Of a stretch of 6,380 bases of DNA, positions 1-4,958 are shown in pieces. Source of the DNA: RGIG1959 sp964564305 (GTDB lineage Bacteria > Bacillota > Clostridia > Oscillospirales > Acutalibacteraceae); assembly GCA_964564305.1 (NCBI GenBank), contig CAZMAM010000047.1:1-6380 (forward strand), written 5' to 3'. Made by a program: the position numbers and the translations under genes. The first letter of the stretch is position 1; the number at the start of each line of letters is the position of its first letter. The notes beneath the pieces are model-generated. The model ran no database searches and was not told the DNA's origin. It saw nothing but the letters and a program-made list of their open reading frames with translations.

Positions 1-247
1 TATGCGCGTCCCGCGGCGACGAGGCCAGGATGAGATCGTGCCCCCACGCGCGGGTGAAGGTCAGCCCGGAAAGCAGCCCCTCGCCCTGCATCATGTTCAG
101 CACATCGTTCCAATACGCCTCGCTGTCGGTGTGCTTGCGCACCGTCTCTTGAAAGGTCGCGTCGTCAAACGCGATTTTGCGCTTCAGGCAAGCGTAATAA
201 TACACAAGCACCCGGTAGACCATCACATCGTAATCGTCTTTCGCCAT
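1..247 (-). CDS. YjcQ-family phage protein, 3' end beyond left edge
   Basis: The minus-strand frame is open from ATG at 247 to the left edge (82 codons, no stop) and begins MAKDDYDVMVYRVLVYYYAC. This opening (MAKDDY, then a Tyr-rich V-Y-x-V-L-x-Y helix ending in ACLK) and the later EAYWNDVLNMMQGEGLLSG segment match what I recall of the YjcQ family, a small winged-helix-like family of unknown molecular function found mainly in Firmicutes prophages near head genes. The start is set by AAGGAGG at 256-262, 8 nt upstream of ATG. The gene lies at the downstream end of the minus-strand head block, after a probable terminator, so it may have its own promoter or depend on read-through. The C-terminus is not visible. 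The family call is from memory of the N-terminal pattern. Confidence 0.75.
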   Translation of the reverse strand, partial: MAKDDYDVMVYRVLVYYYACLKRKIAFDDATFQETVRKHTDSEAYWNDVLNMMQGEGLLSGLTFTRAWGHDLILASSPRDAH

Positions 248-255
248 CTTCCGCG

Positions 256-262
256 CCTCCTT
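256..262 (-). promoter_or_regulatory. Ribosome binding site of the YjcQ-family gene
   Basis: The minus strand reads AAGGAGG, 8 nt before the ATG at 247. It is a full-strength Shine-Dalgarno sequence and fixes the start of the left-edge gene. Confidence 0.8.
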
Positions 263-293
263 CGCTTTCGTGCGTCTTTTGTGAAAATGTGCA

Positions 294-327
294 TAATAAA
301 AGCACGGTGCTGTGCGGCATCGTGCTT
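294..327 (-). terminator. Probable Rho-independent terminator after the 39-aa gene
   Basis: On the minus strand AAGCACG (327-321) pairs perfectly with CGTGCTT (306-300). After one A-C mismatch the stem continues with TGC/GCA, closing a 6-nt loop. The 3' arm runs into a T-rich tract (CTT TT A TT A, down to 294). It lies 15 nt after the stop codon of the 39-codon gene and upstream of the YjcQ-family gene, where it would end the toxin/immunity transcript. The stem has a mismatch and the T tract is interrupted, so it may be leaky. Confidence 0.5.
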
Positions 328-341
328 GAACATCGTCAGCC

Positions 342-461
342 TTATATTTTTATTCTTCTTCGCCAAAAGCAAAAGCTCCTGCCAAACGCGTTAATCTGCA
401 GCCACGCTTCAACATATTGTGCTCCGCCTTCTTCGTATTTTGTCAAATAATGGTGAACCAT
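342..461 (-). CDS. Small phage-type protein, 39 aa
   Basis: A complete minus-strand ORF runs from ATG at 461 to TAA at 342-344. It begins MVHHYLTKYEEGGAQYVEAW and ends with WLQINAFGRSFCFWRRRIKI. AAGGAG at 468-473 sits 6 nt before the ATG, so translation is well supported. The core pattern (YLTKY, then AW-L-Q-I-N-x-F-G-x-x-F-C-F near the end, with a basic tail) resembles a short uncharacterised protein I recall from Firmicutes prophages; no function is known to me. It lies 42 nt downstream of the 76-aa gene and just before a hairpin terminator, so it is probably the last gene of the toxin/immunity transcript. The short length is the main reason for caution. Confidence 0.68.
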   Translation of the reverse strand: MVHHYLTKYEEGGAQYVEAWLQINAFGRSFCFWRRRIKI

Positions 462-467
462 GGTATT

Positions 468-473
468 CTCCTT
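468..473 (-). promoter_or_regulatory. Ribosome binding site of the 39-aa gene
   Basis: The minus strand reads AAGGAG, 6 nt upstream of ATG at 461. It is the main evidence that this very short ORF is translated. Confidence 0.7.
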
Positions 474-503
474 CATTCCGTCAAATATTGCCGTATATTT
501 CCC

Positions 504-734
504 TTAATCAAACTTGAAAACTACCGACTTTTTATACATCGACACTCCGGTGTCCGGAATTGAAAATGCTAAAGGCGAATCGTAAACAACTTGACTGTAA
601 TATTCATCACCGCCAATCAATACACAGTTAGAAAAATGTTCTATTGGGCGGTCAAGACATATCACCCGCACGGCGTTCTTGCCGTTTCTCACGACAAATT
701 CACGCTCGACCGTGTATTTATTCGTCTTTGCCAT
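504..734 (-). CDS. Small protein of unknown function, second gene after the MuF toxin
   Basis: The ORF ends with TAA at 504-506 and encodes 76 residues from ATG at 734, starting MAKTNKYTVEREFVVRNGKN. An upstream in-frame ATG at 740 overlaps the preceding stop as ATGA, but its purine-rich AAAGG abuts the codon with no spacing. From 734 the same AAAGG is 6 nt away, so I prefer 734. The protein reads as alternating short beta strands (TVEREFVV, AVRVICLD, NCVLIGGDEYY, KSVVFKF) with no membrane segment or cysteine cluster. The plan recalls small beta-barrel proteins found after toxin genes in Firmicutes prophages, but I cannot name a family. Tight coupling to the candidate immunity gene suggests the same cassette: a second or orphan immunity protein, or an accessory phage protein. 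Its bases are AT-richer than the head genes. Confidence 0.75.
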   Translation of the reverse strand: MAKTNKYTVEREFVVRNGKNAVRVICLDRPIEHFSNCVLIGGDEYYSQVVYDSPLAFSIPDTGVSMYKKSVVFKFD

Positions 735-736
735 CC

Positions 737-1021
737 TCATCCTTTCTCGATTTCTTGCAAGATGTCTTTCATCAGCGCGTCTATGCTGTCGTAATCCTCC
801 AAGTAAAAGAGTTTTCCTTCGTCAAAGCCGTTATATTCTATAACGATTGCGTTCCATGGAGGTGGAAACAATTCTGGTAAAAAATATCTGGTTTCAGAAT
901 AGGAAAACACATCTTCCTCATTTTTCTTCGTAAGCGGGTATCTTTTTTCAAGTTCATCCCAAACACGATTATAAATTTTCTTTGCGTCTACCGGGTTTAA
1001 GTTCGTTCCCATTAAGGTCAT
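737..1021 (-). CDS. Candidate immunity protein for the MuF toxin, 94 aa
   Basis: The ORF runs from ATG at 1021 to TGA at 737-739 and starts MTLMGTNLNPVDAKKIYNRV. Its first 53 nt overlap the end of the toxin gene in another frame, and its Shine-Dalgarno (AAGGGA, 1032-1037) is 10 nt upstream, inside toxin codons. A second in-frame ATG at 1012 is possible but less well spaced. The protein is soluble-looking and clearly acidic (clusters such as NEEDVF and YLEDYDSIDALMKDILQEIE), with an N-terminal helix, a central strand region (WNAIVIEYNGFDEGKLFYL) and a C-terminal acidic helix. A small acidic protein directly after a polymorphic toxin is the usual form of its cognate inhibitor; the role is inferred from position and charge, not from a recognised family. 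Its stop overlaps the possible start of the next gene (ATGA). Confidence 0.8.
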   Translation of the reverse strand: MTLMGTNLNPVDAKKIYNRVWDELEKRYPLTKKNEEDVFSYSETRYFLPELFPPPWNAIVIEYNGFDEGKLFYLEDYDSIDALMKDILQEIEKG

Positions 1022-2228
1022 AATGTTTAATTCCCTTCTTGCCAGTCGAAATTTTGTAATAGGCTCCGCCGTGGTGACTTCGTTCTTCTGGATGATACAT
1101 CAACAGCCCGTCCCCGCCGAAATTCGTTTTGTAACCCCCGCCATCTTCAAAGGACACATCTTGGAAATTGCCATCGGAAAGCGGCTTCACATCGCACCCT
1201 TTTTCTTCCAGCGCCTTTTTCAGGCTTTTTGGCGTGTATGTTCCAAGCTTTTTTGGATGCTCGGCTAAATCATACAGGAATTTTTTCGCATCAGAATCAT
1301 CTCCGCCTCCCGGCGGTGTGGGTGTATGTCCTCCTCCGTCTCCCGGCGGGATTGGCGGGTTGCCCCCTCCGCCTTTCGACGGGGCCGGCGGGTTGGAACT
1401 GCCTGATGCGCCTCCTTTGGCCAGAACAGATGTTCCCGAAATGCCCTCAAGTTTCATTCGCTCTTCAATCTTATCACTTTCTTCCGCCTGCGTCCAGCGC
1501 TTTGTCCAAATATCCTGTACACGCTTGCCGCTGCCCGGGTCGTATTCCACGGTGCACCGGCAGTTCTCGTGACGCTTGTACACATCGGCGGGCACTTCGC
1601 CGGGATAATTGTACGTCCCCGCCTTGGCGGCGCACCACTTGCAGACTTTGCCGTGCGCCTTGCGCACAATCTTCGGACGCAGCCCCGCCTTGCTCTGAAA
1701 CTCGGCATTTTGCTTCACCGTGTCGTCCACGATGTGCTGACTGAAATTCACCACCGGCTCGCCCAGTAACCATTCGGCGTCTTTAACGTCATCGTACTCC
1801 GCAAACTTGGTAATCAGCCCTTCTGCCCGCTCTTCATCGAAAGGCGCGGTCACCGCGTTCAGCCCCAGCCCCGCCTGCTCGTTCAGACGCTTTTGCACTG
1901 CGGCGGCAGATTTTGAAACAATGTCGTAATCCGCTTTCAACGCGTCCCGAATCAAGCCCTCGGCAAACTCCTTGTCGATGTGTTCCGGAAGCTCGCCCGT
2001 CACCGAGGCAAACGCGCTTGCGAGGTTCTGCCCCGTGCGGACAGCCAAATCGTACGCATCCCTGTATGAAACGCTCGCACCCTTTGCGGAGCCGCTCCCG
2101 TCACCACCGGATGCCTGACTTTTCGGCCCGTGTATCTTGTCCCAGCACGCCAGAAACTTTTTGTCCTCTTCGGTGGTGCCGACAAATCTGTCCATCAGCT
2201 GCTGCCGCAGCTTCTCAACGTCACTCAT
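969..2228 (-). CDS. MuF-type phage minor head protein with C-terminal toxin-like domain, 419 aa
   Basis: Residues 1-30 form a basic N-terminal helix; 37-51 are a Gly/Ser-rich spacer; about 52-245 are the head-morphogenesis (MuF-like) region. It holds the family's metal-site-like pattern: KVCKWCAAKAG (C196, C199), then RHENCRCTV (H220, C223, C225), followed by GKRVQDIWTKRW. Residues 271-309 are a low-complexity linker of Gly runs and PP pairs (NPPIPPGDGGG). Residues about 312-419 are a separate compact domain: YTPKSLKKALEEKG, GNFQDVSFEDGGGYKTNFGG, then SHHGGAYYKIS (H385, H386, Y391, K392) and KHYDLNGNELK. In known MuF polymorphic toxins the N-terminal part is packaged in the virion and the tip is a variable, usually enzymatic, toxin followed by an immunity gene; that fits here. 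I could not assign the toxin family. The His pair plus Tyr/Lys/Ser is compatible with a ribonuclease-like site, which is inference. The start at 2228 overlaps the upstream stop by 8 nt (ATGAGTGA), implying translational coupling without a clear Shine-Dalgarno. Confidence 0.87.
   Translation of the reverse strand: MSDVEKLRQQLMDRFVGTTEEDKKFLACWDKIHGPKSQASGGDGSGSAKGASVSYRDAYDLAVRTGQNLASAFASVTGELPEHIDKEFAEGLIRDALKADYDIVSKSAAAVQKRLNEQAGLGLNAVTAPFDEERAEGLITKFAEYDDVKDAEWLLGEPVVNFSQHIVDDTVKQNAEFQSKAGLRPKIVRKAHGKVCKWCAAKAGTYNYPGEVPADVYKRHENCRCTVEYDPGSGKRVQDIWTKRWTQAEESDKIEERMKLEGISGTSVLAKGGASGSSNPPAPSKGGGGNPPIPPGDGGGHTPTPPGGGDDSDAKKFLYDLAEHPKKLGTYTPKSLKKALEEKGCDVKPLSDGNFQDVSFEDGGGYKTNFGGDGLLMYHPEERSHHGGAYYKISTGKKGIKHYDLNGNELKPGRRKENL
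1032..1037 (-). promoter_or_regulatory. Ribosome binding site of the candidate immunity gene, inside toxin codons
   Basis: The minus strand reads AAGGGA, 10 nt before ATG at 1021. It lies in codons for the last third of the toxin domain (near STGKKGIKHYD), so immunity translation can start while the toxin end is being read. It favours 1021 over the ATG at 1012. Confidence 0.6.
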
Positions 2229-2565
2229 TGTCCATCGGAACCCCCGTTAACCGGCGGATGTTGTTTGCGCCGAAATAACCGGGAACCGCCTGATTCACCT
2301 TTGCCGCGCCGTCTCCGATCAGCCCGAGCGCTGCGGCGTCCGGCTCGAATACCGGCTCCCATTGCGGCGTGGTCATGTACAGCTGATCCCGACGGTATGG
2401 CACCCCGTCCCGAATACAGGCGGCAAGGAATCCCGCGTTCAAGAATCCGCTGCCGAATGTGCGCTGCGCTTTTCTGGCAAGCAGGCGCAAAGCCATCTCA
2501 CAAAGCCGGGAGAGGAGGCAACTCTCCATGGCTAAAAAAAAAGAAAAGGACGGACGGCAGTTCAT
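2221..2565 (-). pseudogene. 3' remnant of a phage portal-like gene
   Basis: The minus-strand frame ending at TGA 2221-2223 codes for a phage-like C-terminus from about FGSGFLNAGFLAACIRDGVP onward (about 2457 to 2221). It includes MTTPQWEPVFEPDAAALGLI and VNQAVPGYFGANNIRRLTG. Together with its position, overlapping the minor head gene by 8 nt, this fits the end of a portal protein. Full-length portals have roughly 400-500 residues, so most of the gene, and the terminase expected before it, is missing. The first ~35 codons of the open frame (MNCRPSFSFF...) lie opposite the ribosome binding site and first codons of the plus-strand ABC fragment and are probably not phage sequence. The break therefore falls at roughly 2460-2508. 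The portal name rests on context and remembered motifs; another head-assembly protein is possible. Confidence 0.55.
2509..2527 (+). promoter_or_regulatory. Strong ribosome binding site inside a small hairpin
   Basis: GGAGAG (2509-2514) and CTCTCC (2522-2527) are perfect 6-bp inverted arms around GAGGCAA. The Shine-Dalgarno (GAGGAGG, 2512-2518) spans one arm and the loop, and the 3' arm ends directly against ATG at 2528. The hairpin would partly hide the site. It marks the plus-strand side of the phage/ABC junction as a former gene start. Confidence 0.5.
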
Positions 2566-2951
2566 TCCACCGCACTATGCAAAACATACGCTTTACGATG
2601 AAGATGCTCTGGCGAATCGATAAGTTTTATGTGCTCTACACGATTCTTTCCGCGGTGATCGGCGAGATAATTTCGATGTTCGAGCACACCTTTTTGGTGG
2701 CCTACTTGGTCGGATACATCGAGCGGGGCAGACCTTTCATCGAGGCACTCGCGTTTTTACTGCCGATGACAGCGCTCATCATTTTGAATATGGCAATTTC
2801 CGGGTGGCTCCAATCATCTATAATTCCCAAGAAAACGAAAAAAATCAGCCGTGCTCTGCGCTTGACCCTTTACGAGAAGGCAGCGGATTATTCGTCAGAT
2901 GATACAAAACCGCAGGGAAACCTTTGTATATTCGCGAAGCTTTTTGGATAA
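2528..2951 (+). pseudogene. Truncated ABC exporter, N-terminal membrane-domain fragment with frame problem
   Basis: From ATG at 2577 the frame MQNIRFTMKMLWRIDKFYVL reads to TAA at 2949-2951 (124 codons). It matches the N-terminus of type I ABC exporters: a short basic segment, TM1 (about YVLYTILSAVIGEIISMFEH), a loop, TM2 (about FIEALAFLLPMTALIILNMA), then IIPKKTKKISRALRLTLYEK leading into the first cytoplasmic helix. After LYEKAAD the family pattern stops (SSDDTKPQGNLCIFAKLFG, then stop). The remaining TMs and the whole ATPase domain, some 450-500 residues, are absent. The best ribosome binding site and ATG (2528) serve a different frame of 31 codons (MAKKKEKDGRQFIPPHYAKH, ending LANR, stop 2621-2623) that overlaps the exporter start. 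A run of nine A (2534-2542) between them could hide a one-base indel: losing one A would join MAKKK to the membrane frame. Alternatively the 31-codon ORF is the stub of a separate coupled gene. No functional transporter can be made. Confidence 0.7.
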
Positions 2952-3012
2952 AATATGGAATATATGCCCAGCCGTTGGGCAGGCATTGCGCAAGCCTGTA
3001 CTATGGCCATAA
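2866..3012 (+). other. Possible second coding remnant after the ABC fragment
   Basis: In a frame different from the ABC fragment, codons from about 2881 read protein-like without a start: IIRQMIQNRRETFVYSRSFL, then DKIWNICPAVGQALRKPVLW and P before TAA at 3010-3012. The ABC similarity ends at about 2885, where this frame becomes plausible, so it may be the C-terminus of a gene fused to the ABC stub by deletion. I do not recognise it, and a stretch this short can stay open by chance. Confidence 0.25.
2965..2998. repeat. Two overlapping small inverted repeats
   Basis: TGCCCA (2965-2970) and TGGGCA (2976-2981) form a perfect 6-bp stem with a 5-nt loop. CAGGC (2980-2984) and GCCTG (2994-2998) form a second stem around ATTGCGCAA, whose TTGC/GCAA can pair further. 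The two stems share two bases, so they compete. Neither is followed by a T run on the plus strand and the minus-strand tail (TATATTCC) is weak, so I do not call a terminator. Confidence 0.45.
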
Positions 3013-3067
3013 ATATTTTGATTTGTTATCGGTCTTACATTAATTGTAACACTACAGTCGTAGGACA

Positions 3068-3096
3068 TTGACAATTCAAAAAGGATGTAGTATCAT
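3068..3096 (+). promoter_or_regulatory. Sigma-70-type promoter of the marR-MFS unit
   Basis: TTGACA (3068-3073) is a consensus -35. After 17 bases comes TATCAT (3091-3096) as -10. Transcription would begin near 3102-3104, which rules out the ATG at 3105 as a practical start and leaves a short leader with GAGGAG before ATG at 3135. Upstream lie two dyads that could also bind regulators: TTACA/TGTAA (3035-3049) and CTAC/GTAG (3052-3063). Confidence 0.7.
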
Positions 3097-3114
3097 CTAT
3101 TTAGTTGATGATAC
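3090..3114. promoter_or_regulatory. Putative MarR operator over the -10 box
   Basis: GTATCATC (3090-3097) and GATGATAC (3107-3114) are perfect 8-bp inverted arms separated by 9 bases. The left arm contains the -10 hexamer and the right arm lies just past the predicted transcription start. MarR-family dimers bind inverted repeats of this size, commonly in their own promoters, so self-repression of the downstream unit is the simplest reading. The binding protein is inferred from position. Confidence 0.5.
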
Positions 3115-3134
3115 ATCTTTTTGAGGAGTACACT

Positions 3135-3614
3135 ATGGATATTACAAATCGAATGCTCACCAAAATTGCCAGAGAGGTAAGTAAATTTACTGTTCGCACT
3201 CTGCGAGAGGACGGCATAGGAGCAGGAGAATTTGAAGTAATTCACGCAATTCGTAAAAATCCCGGCATCACGCAGACAAATGTTTGCAAAATCACGGGGC
3301 TGGATAAAGGAGCTGTGGCGCGGCAGACGATGAATCTGGAGAAAAAGGGGTATCTCACCCGCAAGGACAACGCAAAGGACAGGCGCAGCCGCCTGCTATA
3401 TCCCACGGAAAAAGCGCAGAGACTGAAAAAATCGAAAGCTTCCATAGAATCCCGGTTTTACGAGTGGCTTCTTATGCCTCTCTCGGAAGCGGAAAAACGG
3501 GAGTTTGTCCGACTTTTGGAAATTCTCTACCACCGCTGCAAGGAGGAAAGCAAGGCCGGTTTCCCGGAAATGCAGACGCTTGTGAAAAGATGTGTGGGCG
3601 ATGAAAACGAATAA
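3135..3614 (+). CDS. MarR-family transcriptional regulator
   Basis: A 159-residue protein starting MDITNRMLTKIAREVSKFTV. Residues 1-25 form the dimerisation helix; 30-90 form the winged helix-turn-helix, with PGITQTNVCKITGLDKGAVA as the helix pair (recognition helix about 57-70), NLEKKGYLTRKDNAKDRRSR leading to the wing (D82, R83, R84), and LLYPTEKA closing it. The C-terminal helices (about 100-138) complete the dimer interface. This is the standard MarR layout and length. The frame extends upstream to ATG at 3105, but GAGGAG lies 6 nt before the ATG at 3135 and the predicted transcript begins near 3103, so 3135 is chosen. The stop overlaps the start of the MFS gene by 14 nt. MarR proteins usually repress an adjacent efflux gene until a small phenolic or drug-like ligand binds; the ligand cannot be read from sequence. 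Confidence 0.93.
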   Translation: MDITNRMLTKIAREVSKFTVRTLREDGIGAGEFEVIHAIRKNPGITQTNVCKITGLDKGAVARQTMNLEKKGYLTRKDNAKDRRSRLLYPTEKAQRLKKSKASIESRFYEWLLMPLSEAEKREFVRLLEILYHRCKEESKAGFPEMQTLVKRCVGDENE

Positions 3615-4857
3615 AAATAAGCTCTCCAAGGCGATGCTTTTTATTCTGCTTTTCGGTGTGGTCAGTCTGTTTTCGGACATGACCCATGAGGGAGCCAGCA
3701 GCATACGAGGGGCATATCTTTCTTTGCTCGGCGCGTCTGCAGGGGCGATTGGTTTTGCCTCGGGGTTTGGCGAAATGGTCGGTTACTCCATGCGCTATAT
3801 GTTTGGCAAGCTCACGGATAAAACGCGCTGGTACTGGTCCATGACGATTCTCGGTTATGTACTGGATGTTCTCGCCGTTCCGGCGCTGGCGTTGGTCGGA
3901 GAACACGGCTGGGTTGCAGCCTGCGGACTTCTCATTGTACAGCGCATGGGCAAAGCGATTAAAAAGCCTGCGAAGGACACCATCATGTCCTTCGCCGCCA
4001 GTCAGGAGGGTGTGGGAAAGAGCTTTGGCATTCAGGAGATGCTGGATCAAATCGGCGCGTTTTTAGGTCCCGTTCTGCTGTATCTTGTAATGCTGTTTCA
4101 GACGGAAGGAAGCGTGTTTCGCAAATATGCCGTCTGTTTTGCGGCGACCGCCGTTCCCGGCGCGATCACGCTGATATTGCTGCTTGTGACAAAGCATAAA
4201 TTTCCCAATCCCGAACATTTTGAACCGGAGCCGAAGGAATATGTTCCGTTCAAAATGAAAAAGGAGTTTATCCTCTACATTACCGGTATCAGCCTGTTCG
4301 CTTTCGGCTTTATCGATTATTCTCTCATTGTCATGCACGTTTCCAATACGTATGCGGCGCTGGAGCCTGGTCTTGCGCAAACTTCCTCCCTTGTTTCCAC
4401 CGGCAATCTTCCGCTGCTGTATGCCAGCGCCATGCTGGTGGATGCGGTTTCTGCGCTGGTTTTTGGTTTTCTCTATGACAAAAAAGGCGTAAAGGTGCTC
4501 GCGGTATCCACCCTCATCTCCACGCCTTTTGCGCTGCTTATCTTTGGCGGAATCTCCGTTTCCGCTCTGCTCGCCGGTATTGTTCTTTGGGGCGTCGGCA
4601 TGAGTGCCCAGGAATCAATTCTGAAAGCTGCCGTGAGTAGTATGGTTCCAAAAACGAGCCGTGCCACGGGTTATGGAATTTTTGAATGTTCCTTTGGGGT
4701 GTTCTGGTTCCTCGGAAGCTGGCTTCTCGGCGTCTTGTACGACATAAGCATTCCGGCAATGATCGCGGTATCTACAGCCGCACAGCTTGCGGCAATTCCG
4801 CTGTATCTCGTTTCCGCTAAGCTGATTGGAAGGGGAAACAGAGAACTATCCCACTGA
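3601..4857 (+). CDS. MFS transporter, likely drug or metabolite efflux
   Basis: A 418-residue membrane protein with about 12 hydrophobic segments in two halves joined by a charged cytoplasmic loop (about 198-222, KHKFPNPEHFEPEPKEYVPF). TM1 carries the SDMTHEGA motif (25-32), followed by GFGEMVGYSMRYMFGKLTDK with the MFS loop 2-3 signature (69-75). RMGKAIKKPAKDTIMS (115-130) lies in the loop after TM4, and ATGYGIFECSFGVFWFLGSW (355-374) in the second half. These motifs mark an uncharacterised branch of MFS permeases in clostridia and archaea; the substrate is unknown. Start: ATG at 3601 is preferred over an in-frame GTG at 3592. Neither has a good Shine-Dalgarno, but the gene overlaps the end of marR by 14 nt, which suggests translational coupling. 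With the MarR gene it forms a likely two-gene efflux operon. Confidence 0.9.
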   Translation: MKTNKNKLSKAMLFILLFGVVSLFSDMTHEGASSIRGAYLSLLGASAGAIGFASGFGEMVGYSMRYMFGKLTDKTRWYWSMTILGYVLDVLAVPALALVGEHGWVAACGLLIVQRMGKAIKKPAKDTIMSFAASQEGVGKSFGIQEMLDQIGAFLGPVLLYLVMLFQTEGSVFRKYAVCFAATAVPGAITLILLLVTKHKFPNPEHFEPEPKEYVPFKMKKEFILYITGISLFAFGFIDYSLIVMHVSNTYAALEPGLAQTSSLVSTGNLPLLYASAMLVDAVSALVFGFLYDKKGVKVLAVSTLISTPFALLIFGGISVSALLAGIVLWGVGMSAQESILKAAVSSMVPKTSRATGYGIFECSFGVFWFLGSWLLGVLYDISIPAMIAVSTAAQLAAIPLYLVSAKLIGRGNRELSH

Positions 4858-4905
4858 AGCGGAATGAGGACTTTACATGAATTTTACAAAACTGCGATTA
4901 CGAAT

Positions 4906-4933
4906 TTGATAATTACCCGGTACAGTATATACA
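4906..4933 (+). promoter_or_regulatory. Possible promoter of the two-component operon
   Basis: TTGATA (4906-4911) and TATACA (4928-4933) are separated by 16 bases, a fair -35/-10 pair in the 118-bp gap after the MFS gene. A direct repeat TACAGT (4921-4926 and 4930-4935) overlaps the -10 region and could be a regulator site, although its 9-bp period is shorter than the usual 10-11 for OmpR-type regulators. I see no terminator hairpin after the MFS gene, so read-through is also possible. Confidence 0.4.
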
Positions 4934-4958
4934 GTGCAAAAAACGCATTCCTATACCG

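Noticed and set aside
2..394. Plus-strand 130-codon frame at the left edge
   Set aside because: It lies opposite the YjcQ-family and 39-aa genes, is rich in His/Arg/Pro without domain pattern, and has no ribosome binding site.
1302..1418. Tandem repeat or CRISPR-like pattern in the GC-rich linker
   Set aside because: The repetition comes from Gly/Pro codons in the protein linker; there are no regular repeat-spacer units.
1168..1744. Long plus-strand frames opposite the MuF gene (Pro/Gly-rich and Cys/Arg-rich)
   Set aside because: They mirror the GC-rich head gene and its linker codons, and the composition is typical of antisense shadows.
2440..2530. Phage attachment site (attL/attR) at the junction
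   Set aside because: The break lies inside the head genes, not beside an integrase or tRNA, and no matching direct repeat is visible in the window.
2965..2998. Terminator after the ABC fragment
   Set aside because: The stems lack a following T run on either strand, so only a repeat is reported.
3052..3063. BlaI/MecI operator
   Set aside because: Only CTAC/GTAG arms match; the core TACA-nn-TGTA is broken and no BlaI or BlaR gene is present in the window.
3105..3134. Upstream ATG extension of the MarR gene
   Set aside because: The predicted transcript starts about there, and a good GAGGAG serves the ATG at 3135.
3592..3600. GTG start three codons before the MFS ATG
   Set aside because: There is no better ribosome binding site; ATG at 3601 gives a normal MFS N-terminus. 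It cannot be fully excluded.
3472..4050. 192-codon minus-strand frame opposite marR and the MFS gene
   Set aside because: It crosses two well-supported plus-strand genes and shows no recognisable motif or ribosome binding site.
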